A stretch of 64,000 nt of DNA from positions 1 through 64,000 of the forward strand of contig MCFE01000451.1 in the NCBI GenBank assembly GCA_002104905.1, given 5' to 3'. The notes under the pieces are model-generated. The model did no database searches. It had not been told where the DNA came from and was given only the letters and a program-made list of their open reading frames with translations. The DNA comes from Basidiobolus meristosporus CBS 931.73. Its lineage: Eukaryota; Basidiobolomycota; Basidiobolomycetes; Basidiobolales; Basidiobolaceae. The position numbers were made by a program, and so were the translations under genes. Below are positions 9,547-19,513 of this stretch, one piece after another (the stretch's first letter is position 1; each line of letters starts with the position of its first letter).

Positions 9547-11894
9547 TTCTAGTGGATTTGTCCTGGTCTGATGGGGGAGTGGGTGCGGAAGGGTAGAAAT
9601 CGAAGGGGGAGCCCAGGGCAAGATGAAGGAGAATTTTACGTCAAATGGTTAACCTGGCTACGAATGCGAGAACCTTGGCTCGGTCAACAAGTGGGATCGG
9701 GAATTCCGAGGGAGACGGGAGATCAATGGAATAGCAACTGAATCGATGAGTAGTGTGCTTCCTCCATGCCAGCCGCTAACTTAAATATCTCCCTGGAGGT
9801 CACCCTCGTCCAGACATTACCACCGCTTGGTAGGACACCCACCGCTGAAGGTTGGCCAATCCGAGGCCTGAAAATCATGGGGTTTGTGACTTGGACATGC
9901 GTGATATCATTTCACCAAATATTTCTGAAAACGATGAACTCATTCATTCGAAATTCTGATATACTTTGTCCCACCACCGTTTGGCTAGGTCACGGTAGCT
10001 CCGAGCTAGTGAGCATCCACCGAACCATAGCCAATGATCGACGGATCTAAGATCAACAGGGAATTGCGCAGGTGATATACGATTACCAGGTTGAGGCCAG
10101 GATAACCTACAGGGAACGCTCAGAGATGGATTGCATGGGCTGTTGTTATGCGGTTCACTTGGCGGATGGCGGCGGCACGTTGCGTCGTATTCGTCCAATG
10201 CCGAACACCACCATCCTTCCCGCCTGGTGCAGCCCTCGTCTGTGAGCGGGTCCATCGCTCCTGTGAAGCGCATGTTCCCTGTGTCTGAATTACGCTTCGT
10301 CAAAGAAAACGAATCGAATTCCTAAAGAGTCCGGTAAGTGGTGATGACGGTCACCCGTTGCAGCAAGCCTAGTGTCATCACCACTCTCCACCAATTGTCG
10401 GAGGCTTGATTGATGTATCAATAGATAATTCATTACATCAGCGAATCATCAATACAGGAATTGGATGTCCGCTCTGCTTAAAACCATTCCTAGTATAGCT
10501 ATAGTTAGTGTGAATTCGAGATATGAAAATGAGGTCATCCCCCATGCATGGTTTCATGCTTTCGTTTTTCGCCAGCGATGCGGAGTTGAGGCGGTATCAG
10601 AAGGTCCTCCGCGAGCCACCGTAAGTGGCTACGATCGAGTTTGCACCGGAGGTGAATCGGGTCGATTTCGTCTCTGGTAATGATGCGAATCCTCCCGATT
10701 CCCGATATTTACTCCCCTCCCATGCCATCTGACCTGAAGGTTGGCCAGCCCTATTTTTGGCCATGCTGAGTTGATGAGATCCGCAGGCGGCTGATTGGGT
10801 TCATTGGGTGGGATTGCCTTGGAGCGCCTTGGTATGCATAAATTCAATGCTGCGTAATAGGACAGGTTTGTGTGCTTGTATAGGCGAATTTGAGACAAGA
10901 AAACGCTAATGACCAATGTCTTGTTTGTGCTGACTTTTATTAACAACACTGTCCAGCCTGTTTATAGAGCCAAGGTGGTAGAGGGGGGGGGTTGATGACA
11001 GCAGTAAGTATCGGGCAAATGAGATTCTGATCCGTGACTCATGGAGATGCTCAGGGCTAGGGGAGCGCTGATGCGTTGCTGTTTGGATGATGTCAAGGAG
11101 CATACACCGCCAACGTAAACAGGAAAGTTGCCTTATCTTCGTCACAAGAGGCTTACCGAGGACTTGCTTAAATGGATAGGGAACAAGGGTTCTCGAACCA
11201 GAGTACTCCGTCTATCTCGGAGTGCAAGGATTCATCTATAGATATAGAATTCATGTAAACACTCTCCGAAGATTCTCCATTCTGCTTGGCGTTTGTTGAA
11301 AAGGCTGTTTACACCTTAGGGTCCCCCCAGCGGCCCAGTAGAAACCAGCGATGTATCTGGGAGTAGATGAAGTTTCTGATTAATATGTACATACCAGTGA
11401 TGTACACCAGATCCATGAAACCCCATGACAAAGCGGTTGGAAGTCAGAGAGGCCATATAATCAGCTAAGCATATGGGATCATTAGAAACCGTTAGCAGTG
11501 ATGTTCGAGGATTGTTGCTCCTGTTAGATGGTAATCAGAACTCGACCATTGGGATGGAATTTATCGAGGGGATTTTCATCTATCTGCGAATGCGATCTCA
11601 GCCACGGTAATGTTTCGAAGGTCCACTACCACGCGAACAGGTATAATGAGACATGTCAGAGGGATTCCAGCTCTGCTAGCCCTTGGAAGCCCATATGATA
11701 TGTTGTTGCGGGGTCCGATACAGGCCCGATGGGACCACTTGACGGTTTGATATATGTTCCCATCCTAGATACTCATCTGGTGTGGCGGAGCGAGATGGAA
11801 CGCATGTTCGTTTGGCACGATTGGTCGTGTTGTCCAGACCGTTGCTTGACATGGTTTGGATATTCTCGAAGTACGTGGTGAGATATAGGATGTG
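9547..11894. other. Intergenic stretch, no gene seen
   Basis: Several frames of 60-120 codons exist on both strands, none with family motifs or convincing composition. The only structure noted is the inverted repeat at 10337-10385. Confidence 0.4.
10337..10385. repeat. Perfect 12-bp inverted repeat with 25-nt spacer
   Basis: AGTGGTGATGAC at 10337-10348 is the exact reverse complement of AGTGTCATCACC-type arm GTCATCACCACT at 10374-10385. It can form a hairpin in RNA or serve as a dyad protein-binding site. It lies in a gene-free region, so its role is unknown. Confidence 0.5.
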
Positions 11895-11981
11895 ATTGGC
11901 TGGCCACCGCAGGCCATCCGCTCTTTTTTCCCAGAAACACCCATAGGTTGGCCAATCACCATGTCAGGTGATACAGCCAAT
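11895..11981. promoter_or_regulatory. CCAAT boxes upstream of SNRNP25
   Basis: Two forward CCAAT boxes (11952-11956 and 11977-11981, contexts TTGGCCAATCA and CAGCCAATCAG) and one inverted ATTGG (11895-11899) lie 80-170 nt before the SNRNP25 start. CCAAT boxes at this distance are typical binding sites for the HAP/NF-Y complex in fungi. Identified by motif only. Confidence 0.4.
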
Positions 11982-12062
11982 CAGGTCCTTTTGATAACAC
12001 GTTAAATTTCGATGCGGTAGTCGGTTCCCCTCTTGTTCGTTCTCACTTTTCATATATCACAC

Positions 12063-12681
12063 ATGTCGACTGAGTGTAGTTCAGGGGTACTTGATGATGT
12101 ACGATCCCAGGCTAATACAGTTACCTCCCCCGAAATCTCCAACACAGCCAAAATGTTGAGCGAATTGCTGAAAGATCCAGTATTGTCCGACATGTCACAT
12201 GACATCACGCTGGAGGAGGTGCAAAACCTGGTTGCCTACGAGATGGGAAATGCATACCATATCATCATCGATAGGGGGCCGTTATCGAGCGTAGGTAAAT
12301 TTGAGTGGACTTTTGAACGAACTGACAACACTTCCCTACAACCAGACTGAACCCAATCTTCCTCATGTAGACCTGTACATCAAGCACAATGCTCGAGTCA
12401 AAGATATCAAATCCTTGCTGAAGGTGAAGCTGGAAAGGGAGAATAAGGCCAAGCCATATTCCAGAAAGATCAAATGGTACTCTATTTTCCTGGCAACCCT
12501 TTCATGTCCAACCTGCTAACTCAACCAATTTAGGAAGTACATCTGGAGATGCTACTGCTTGGTTCTGGATGGCCAGAAGCTGTTATCTGAAAGCCAAAAA
12601 GTGGGCACCCTTGGGTTGAAAAATGGGAGCATCCTTAAATTCACCAGATATATCAAGTCCAAGAAGTCCCTGGTTCAGTAA
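12063..12681 (+). CDS. SNRNP25: U11/U12 small nuclear ribonucleoprotein 25 kDa protein (minor spliceosome)
   Basis: Three exons (12063-12290, 12346-12476, 12534-12681) join to 168 residues. The second intron has a TGCTAAC branch point. Residues 30-70 match the family's N-terminal helical block: MLSELLKDPVLSDM, then DITLEEVQNLVAYEMG, compared with the human pattern of a DPLLCDLP segment followed by VTLEEVNSQIALEYG. The rest is the ubiquitin-like domain, including VKDIKSLLKVKLER, WKYIWRCYCLVLDGQKL and the C-terminal LGLKNGSILKFTRYIKSKK. In well-studied species this protein belongs to the U11/U12 di-snRNP, which recognises the 5' splice site of U12-type introns in the nucleus. The donor of exon 1 was set at GTAGGT because the alternative four bases downstream would create a stop. 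A GTAAGT string overlaps the stop codon, so a further short exon is possible. Other ubiquitin-like proteins are a less likely alternative. Confidence 0.85.
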
Positions 12682-13623
12682 GTTGTGCCCTTCTCCCTGA
12701 TGGGCCACTATACAAGTGGGGATTTATTGATCATATAGTAGGCTTGATGGCCCTAAAATCCACCAGTGGCCTAATTTAGTGTAGAGATAGTTAGGTATAT
12801 TCTTGCCAGATATTGGAGCATTGTTCCATTCACTATCCCACTGGATAATTGGTCATGGGTTCATAAGCTGCTGGACCTACTCCTAATAATAAAAGCTGTT
12901 AAACCTATCACCTGGAAATACAAACAAACCAGCATCCCTGGTGACATCATGGGACAGCAGAATCTCTACAATTCAATAGGGCCCAACATCTGTGCGGATG
13001 CTATTGTTGAGTGCTAGCTGAATATTAGTCACCCAGACCACCAATTGCATCCTGGGGAAACAGCAGCCAGAAGGCCAACCTCCAATGAACATCACCCAAC
13101 TGGTGAATAGGGTGATATTGCCCAGAACCCCCAAACCATGCTCAACACTAAATCTTTGATGGAGACACCAATCCCCCCCCCTGTGGGATTGATTTGGTAG
13201 GCGTTTCACATCGCATCATATCCATACATTTCAGAAAACACTCATTGGCCCAGATTCACGGAACGAATCCACCAAGTGCTGATGGTTGGGGGTAGTGCCA
13301 AGAATACACGAAGCAAAACGCTACGAAAGTGTGGGAAACTGGTGGAGGATTACGTAATGATCCAAGATGGAGGGTAGTGTTCAGGGTTTATACAGAACCC
13401 GTAGGATTTATTGGCTTTGTGCAAGTGGTGGTGGTTCCAGGCCAGCAAAGGGAAAACGGCGTGGACTCAGAAGTTCCTGGATTCCAGGTAGGGTAGGGAT
13501 ATCATGAACCTATCGAGGGGGGAGGGGTGGGGTTTGGTTACTGTTATGGTTACTGAGATGGTATTGATATGCTATATGATGTGCTAACTCCCCCTATCTT
13601 CCTCGTCCGAACAACGTGGCGAT
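12682..13623. other. Intergenic between SNRNP25 and HGD 3' ends
   Basis: AATAAA at 12888-12893 is a candidate poly(A) signal for SNRNP25. A G-rich run near 13520 lies just beyond the 3' end of the converging HGD gene. No gene is seen. Confidence 0.4.
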
Positions 13624-15076
13624 TCATTTTTGGTTGGGATTGAATTGGCTTTTGAGTCCTTGCCACGCCATATAGTAATCCTCCTGGACCTTCTCGGATT
13701 CGTTGATGGCCCATTGGGTGGTACGGAAGTAGAGGGTACTCTCGAACATGAATGCTTGGGTACCGTCGGCCACGCGGACTGGCTTCAACTCGGCTTGACT
13801 AGCCTTGTCGAAGGTGGTGGCGTCGGGTCCGTGAGGGGTCATGATGCTGTGCAAACTGGCACCTCCGGGAAGGAAGCCACCAGCCTTGGCCTCGTATTCA
13901 CCGGTGATGAGTCCCATGAACTCCGACATGCAGTTACGATGGAAGTAGGGTGGACGGAAGGTGTGCTCACCACATGCCCATCTGGGTGGGAAGATGACGA
14001 AATCAGCGATGGCCACTCCGGCGTGGGCGGATTTGCAGGTGAGGACGGTAAAGATCGATGGATCGGGGTGGTCGAAGGTGACGGTGTTCATGGCATTGAA
14101 GTGGGCCAGGTTGTACTTGTAGGGGGCGTAGTTTCCGTGCCAGGCGACGACGTTGTATGGGGAGTGGTCCATCTCGGCGACGAAGAGCTCTCCGTCGAAT
14201 TTTGAGATCAAGGACCACTCGCCCTGCGCCTCTTCGTAGGATGCGACGGGGGTTTGGAAGTCACGTGGGTTGGCCAGGCCGTTGGCTCCGATGGGCCCGA
14301 GGTCTGGCAACTCGAAATGTCCGCTGAAGACCTCAAGAACGTATCCCCTACTAGGGCCGTCGGGTAGGGCGACGGAGAACCGGATGCCACGTTGGATGAC
14401 GCAGATCTCGTTGGGATCCACATCGATGTATCCGAACTCTGTACGAATCTCCAGGCGACCTTGCTGTGGTACGATCAAGAAGTCCCCGTCGGAGTTGTAG
14501 AACGAGGTGTTGGTCATGTTCTTGTTGGCCATGTAGACGTGGATCGCGAGCCCCTCCTTGACGCTTGGGTCACCAGCACCGCAAACAGTCTTCAGGCCCT
14601 GAACGAAGTCGATTTGGGCGTCGGATTCCGGAAGATCGAACGGGCTCCAGCGAATCTGGGTGGGGGTGATGACACAGCTCTTCTTGTCGAACGTCGAGAA
14701 GAGAAGGGGGTGCTCTAACTTTCGGAAGGGCTTGTGGCAGACCGAGGGACGGATTCGGTAAAGCCAGCTAGCAGTGACTATTGTTAGTGGTGGATGTGGA
14801 GTGGGGTGCGGCTGGGCTCGGCTGCCTACCTTCTTTGGTTGTGAGTTCTTGGTACGGTGAAAGCAGTGCCTGACAGCTGCTCAGCATACAGGTTGTATGG
14901 GCATACTTGGGGCGAGTTTTGGCCTGTCAACAATGGCAAGGTTTAATGAGGATGGTGGGATGGAGATGCCACGGTGGAACTACATTTGGTGTACCTATTG
15001 GTAGGGCCCCAGGCAAGGCTTCCGATGAGAAATGCGATGCGAATCCTGACAAATATTGGCGAGTAGATGTGGACAT
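13624..15076 (-). CDS. HGD: Homogentisate 1,2-dioxygenase
   Basis: Three exons on the minus strand (14995-15076, 14830-14923, 13624-14767) join to 439 residues, against 445 in the human enzyme. The cytosolic enzyme is a non-haem iron dioxygenase that opens the ring of homogentisate to maleylacetoacetate in phenylalanine and tyrosine catabolism. Family blocks are present throughout: QYLSGF at the N-terminus, [36 protein letters not shown]-like [36 protein letters not shown] and [13 protein letters not shown]. The iron ligands are in place and share human numbering: His335 and Glu341 in [12 protein letters not shown], and His371 in MTPHGPD; the active-site base His292 is also kept. Both introns (71 and 62 nt) are GT-AG, and exon 2 ends in an AG|C serine codon. 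No other gene of the pathway is adjacent, unlike the clusters of many ascomycetes. Confidence 0.97.
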
Positions 15077-17312
15077 GGTGCGCTGATGTAACTGAAGGGA
15101 GAACTGAATCGATATCGAATGGTGCCATCCCTCTGGGGGATTAAATACGGATACGGGGGACCTCCTTCACACGCTCATGTGATGTACGGTGTTCACCCAA
15201 CTATTTCCGAGTTTGCTGACGTCCCACAGGAGTCATGTGTGTAATCAAGCTTGGGAATTCGTGAGAAGAATGATGGTCAATAGGGTGGTTCCTGCTCGGC
15301 AGAATGCACCCCGTTCTGTAGATTCTTTCACACGACTCTATTTGGCTCTGGGCCTGCTGGTGAGAAGGCCCACTCCGCTCGAGCAGAGCAGATCTCGAGA
15401 AGCAAGCACCCCATTCAGAGCGGCTGAACCGGCGGGCAGTTGCGAAGTGGACGGAGGCTGGTCGTATCCATTCGAAAGCCCGGGCTGAGGTGTCCGTTCA
15501 CCCCGCATGGCTCTGCACTATGGTGTCGAATCAAATCGCGTGATGAATGGCATCAGGTTGACAAATGAATGGAGGGGTGCTCGAGTCGATGAGAAATTAT
15601 GAAAGAAAAAGGGAGGGTGCTTTCGCCTGGGCCAATCACCTTCGTCGGCGCTGGGATCAACGTTGCGCAAGCTTCTTAGCGTTCCTACTGTGTTGCGCAA
15701 GTGATATGATAAATGGATATGTGCACACCATCATTTGTACTCTATAGGCTACTTCCATCGATCCATTCCGGTCTAGTGGCTGATTGCTGGTCTTGGATCA
15801 TTCTCCATGCCCTCAAAGTTCCGCCAAGGTTCGGTCCACTCCATGGATTCTACAGGTCGCATCGTTGCAGGGACATTTCATGTCACGAGGCGTGTACCAC
15901 CGCCCGCGTGAATGCTGCATCATCAGTTGGCTCATCAAGGGATTGTTATGGCCGCCTGTATGATTGCCTAGATTATGAGGCGGGTTGCCTGTTCTACGAC
16001 ATGCATTTAGCATGATTGACCATGATACAAGTACGGATTCCATCCCAACCAAGAACTTACCGGGATGTGCGATGTTCCAACCTCCCAATGATGTATTACT
16101 CACGATTACGTTGGGCCTTCGCAATGGACTGACCCATGAGTGATTTCGTGACCGCAATAGCTCGGCCTCGCGGTTGCTCCTCACGCCGCAACAAATGATG
16201 TGCGAGACTGGGTTTAGTACGTATCAACGCCACGGTTGGAAGCGTGGATTGGATTCAGATACGATGCAGATTTGCACCAAGGAGGTAAAAGCTGGCATCT
16301 ATAGCCGTTGCCCGATAACAAACATCCACAAACGTGCATGCTAGGATTATCCCCAGAGGGTCTGGGGTGGGTGCCGATACGAATTCCAATGGATGCGCTT
16401 GCCTCGTGATCGCTCGGCTTGATACGGGTGATGTTAAGCTGGCTTGATGAGAAACCTCGGAAGGCAAAGTGCTGACCCTGAGGATACTCGTTTGTCTGCT
16501 ATATCAGCATGACCGGCGCTCCGTCACCTTAGAGACGTCGGTGGTATTCAACTGGTTGTGTAACATGGTGGTGAACTTTATTTCTGTGACCTTTTCCTTC
16601 GTTACCAACATTCCAGGGGATCAATCCCTACCCATGTAATCGTTCTTGGTTGACCTTTCATTGAGCTGTTGAACAGCCTAAGCTGGTGACCTCTGTTCAT
16701 TCCCCCCAATGTGATCTAGTTTGGAGAGTAGAGTATGGCCCTTGCTAATTGGTACTCGGGTGCACACCATACGAAATATCTGCTCGCAAAGTGAAAGACC
16801 AATAGTGTCGTATTCAGTGGATTTATACTGACCGCAGGTGGGTAGCTTACAAGGCGAAAATTCTTTTCAGCCCCGAGTTGTTGGAACACCTTGTTCTCGT
16901 CGTGGATCAGTAGAGCTCAACTTCATGTGTTCCTTTAGTAGGTGGGGACTGCCCTCTTGAAATACCCTAACTCACGTTACCAGAGCTCATATCGTCGGTT
17001 TAGACCTTGGTTCCTTGCAACCAACACGCTCACTCCAATATCCTGTGATGCCTATTTCCCTCAGGTCCTTGCATCGCTCTTGGCCAACTCTTGTTCTAGT
17101 TACATTCCAGGACTTCTGACCTCATGGGACACCTCAGGTCGCTAGAATGCTCGAGTTATCACGAGATAGATTTCTTGCACCAAAGTGTAGACATTTCATT
17201 TGGCCTAAAGAAACCTTCGGCACCTTCAAAACTCTTCATACTAGCGCAAATGGCCCAAACTTTGTCCTTCACCTCATGGTAGTTGACTTCAGCTTTCTTA
17301 TCGTTAGCCTTT
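15077..17312. other. Host/transposon boundary region, no gene seen
   Basis: The first 100 nt should hold the HGD promoter (an AT-rich GTATTTAAT string lies near 15140). The rest shows only short frames on both strands, including a 123-codon minus-strand frame at 15813-16184 without recognisable content. Composition becomes AT-rich after about 17,150. Confidence 0.4.
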
Positions 17313-17394
17313 CAAAATCATAGAGAATCCTGGTCATATTCCTTGTTTGAATTTAATTAGAATATTTACAACAAAACACCAGGCACCAAGAAAA
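17313..17394 (+). repeat. Fragment of a copia LTR (middle part)
   Basis: About 80 nt here match the interior of the copia LTRs at 18330 and 22665 (blocks around GAGAATAC, CCTTGTTGG and ACACCAGG). The fragment abuts the next LTR directly, so it is a truncated remnant. Confidence 0.55.
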
Positions 17395-18268
17395 TGTTGT
17401 AAAAGCTTGTAATTCCACCTAGATACTCACTGAACTCAGTCACTTAGATCATTACCAACAGAACCAAGAGAATACTGACCAAATTCCTTGTTGAAATTTA
17501 TTTGGAATATTTTCACCAAAACAGGAGGTACCCATGATATGAAGATTCTCAAAGCACTCCAAAAAGCCCTAGATTTTGCCCACATGCTCTTATAGCCTTC
17601 CTAAACATATTCTATGTGTTTGTCTTGCCAAGAATATGGAAAAGCACAAAAACTACTTTTACATTCATCAAAACCAAATGAAAACCACGTAAACTACTTG
17701 ATTGCCCAGCCAATTCCATTATCTAAAAGATTCTTACAATGGGCTATAACCCCCAAGTTATCTCTTTCTGTAATGTCTACTAATGCTATAACTGGAACTT
17801 TGCCCAGTACTGAAAAGTTGGATGGATCTAACAACCAAGTGTGGAAAGTGAAGATGAAGATAATGCTACAGGAACAAGGCCTTTGGGATATTCTTATGGG
17901 AGAGAAATGCCCTTCCAAAAGTGTAGAAGAGGAAGCCTCAAAGCTCCCAAAGCAAGACCAAAGTGTCCTCAAATGCATTTTGCCTAATGTCAAAGACAAA
18001 TTGCAAATTCAATGCTCAAGAGCAAAAATAGCAAAAAATGCCTGCAAGGCATCAGAAGACACCTATCAGTCATGTTCTGCTGCTAAGAGAATGTATCTCA
18101 GAAGAAAATTCTTTACCATAAAGTTGTTGCCTGGAGAATAAATGAAAAACCTATTTAACAGAATTACCCAGTGGTTTGTGATATGGAATCAGTGGGTGCA
18201 CCAACTGCTGATGAAGATGTGATAGTTGCCATTCTGACTAGCCTGAGAGACAAGCTACAGGGCCTTCT
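17395..18268 (+). mobile_element. Copia element A, 5' end relic (LTR plus partial gag)
   Basis: An LTR of about 345 nt starts TGTTGTAAAAG at 17395 and ends near 17740 in a mutated TTACAAT. It is followed by a degenerate primer-binding site (GGGCTATAACCC) and a gag remnant. The element stops in the middle of gag at 18268, where an inverted LTR end begins. It is the same family as element B but more diverged. Confidence 0.75.
17773..18268 (+). pseudogene. Copia gag fragment (element A)
   Basis: The frame starts MSTNAITGTLPSTEKLDGSN and matches the gag start of element B, with the Trp of the QGLWDI block still present. It ends at a stop at 18139-18141; homology continues in shifted frames to 18268 (a DEDVIV-like block). 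The UBN2-type gag nucleic-acid-binding region is only half present, with no zinc knuckle, so the product cannot work. Confidence 0.75.
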
Positions 18269-18329
18269 TGTTGTAACAGTCTTGGAGATATTGGAAGTGA
18301 TTGGGAGGACAAGTAGATTATGTAGTTTT
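18269..18329 (-). repeat. Inverted terminal 61 bp of a copia LTR
   Basis: The sequence is the reverse complement of the last 61 nt of the copia LTR (starting TGTTGTAACAGTCTTGG), placed head-on against the 5' LTR of element B. It is the scar of a deletion or of a truncated inverted insertion. Confidence 0.75.
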
Positions 18330-18678
18330 TGTTGTAAAAGTTTGTAATTCCACCTAAGTATTCACCTAACTTAGTCACTTAGATCATTACCTTCAAATCC
18401 TAGAGAATACTGACCAAATTCCTTGTTGGGATTTACTTGGAATATTTTCACCAAAATACCTGGTACCCAGAACATGAAAATTCTCAAAGTTGTCCAAACA
18501 GCCCCAAACTTTGCACACATGTTCTTGGGACCTTCCTTAAGCTATTCTACGAGTTTGTAATGCCAAGACCAGGTAAACGTATAAATACTACTTTTACATT
18601 CAATAAATCATTAAGTGAAAACCACATAATCTACTTGTTCTCCCAATCACTTCCAATATCTCCAAGACTCTTACAACA
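18330..18678 (+). repeat. 5' LTR of copia B
   Basis: 349 nt, TGTTGTAAAAG to TTACAACA. It contains a TATA box (TATAAATA, 18580-18587) and an AATAAA signal (18602-18607), which would place transcription start and polyadenylation within the LTR. Confidence 0.92.
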
Positions 18679-18690
18679 GGTTATGAGCCC
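18679..18690 (+). promoter_or_regulatory. Primer-binding site complementary to internal initiator tRNA-Met
   Basis: GGTTATGAGCCC follows the LTR with no gap. It is complementary to GGGCTCATAACC, the anticodon stem-loop of eukaryotic initiator tRNA-Met, rather than to a tRNA 3' end. This matches the half-tRNA priming known for Drosophila copia. Confidence 0.8.
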
Positions 18691-18709
18691 CAAGCTGTCA
18701 CTCTCTGCA

Positions 18710-19512
18710 ATGTCTACTACTGCTATTACTGGAATTTTCCCCACTGCTGAAAAGTTGGATGGATCTAACTACCAAGTGTGGAAGGTGAAGATGAAGATGC
18801 TGCTACAAGAAAGAGGCCTTTAGGATATTGTCATGGGAGAAGAATGCCCTCCTAAAAAAGTGGGAGAGGAAGCCTTAGAGTACTAGAAGAAAGAACAAAG
18901 TGCCTTTAACTGCATTTGCCTTAATGTCAAGGACAAATTGCTAATTCAATGCTCAAGAGCAAAAACGGCAAAGAATGCCTGGAAAGCATTGGAAGACACC
19001 TACCAGTCATGTTCAGCTGCCAAGAAAATGTATCTGAGACAAAAACTCTTTCCTACAAAGATGCTGCCAGGAGTAGAAATGAAAAATCTAATTAACAGAA
19101 TTACCCTGCTAGTAGATGAGATGGTATCTGTGGGCGTACCAACTACTGATGAGGATGTGATAGTTACCATCCTGAATAGCCTGACAGACAAGTTTCAGGG
19201 CCTTGTATCAGCCCTAGAGTCCAGAACTGAAGATTTGATCTTAAATTACGTATATGGAAGGCTCCTGGATGAAGAATTAAGAAAATCAAGCACCAATAAG
19301 AAGGAAGAAGAAAATGCTTTAATAAGCAATGATAGCCAACAAAGGAGATACCCAAGACCCTACAAAGGCAACAGCAACCTATTTTGCAACTACGGCAAAA
19401 GGAAAGGACACACATGAGACCGGTGTCTCAAAAAGAGAGATTATCAGCAAAAGAAGCCTGAATATGGAAATGCTGCAACAACTGAAGATAGACCATTCAT
19501 ATCTGCACTAAA
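18710..19512 (+). pseudogene. Copia B gag
   Basis: The frame starts MSTTAITGIFPTAEKLDGSN and covers the gag/UBN2 nucleocapsid region: KVKMKMLLQERGL, then NAWKALEDTYQSC, then a C-terminal zinc-knuckle remnant with FCNYGKRKGHT...RC. Stops interrupt it at 18821-18823, in the EYxKKE block near 18885, and at the Trp of the knuckle (GHT*DRC, about 19415). Comparison with elements A, C and G shows that the first and third were TGG and the second CAG. Gag would form the virus-like particle and bind the element RNA; this copy would give only fragments. Confidence 0.88.
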
Positions 19513-19513
19513 T

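Noticed and set aside
13630-14205. A 191-codon plus-strand frame
   Set aside because: It is the antisense of the conserved HGD coding exon, which fully explains the open frame.
15813-16184. A 123-codon minus-strand frame upstream of HGD
   Set aside because: No recognisable domain or signal, and no splice partners that extend it convincingly.
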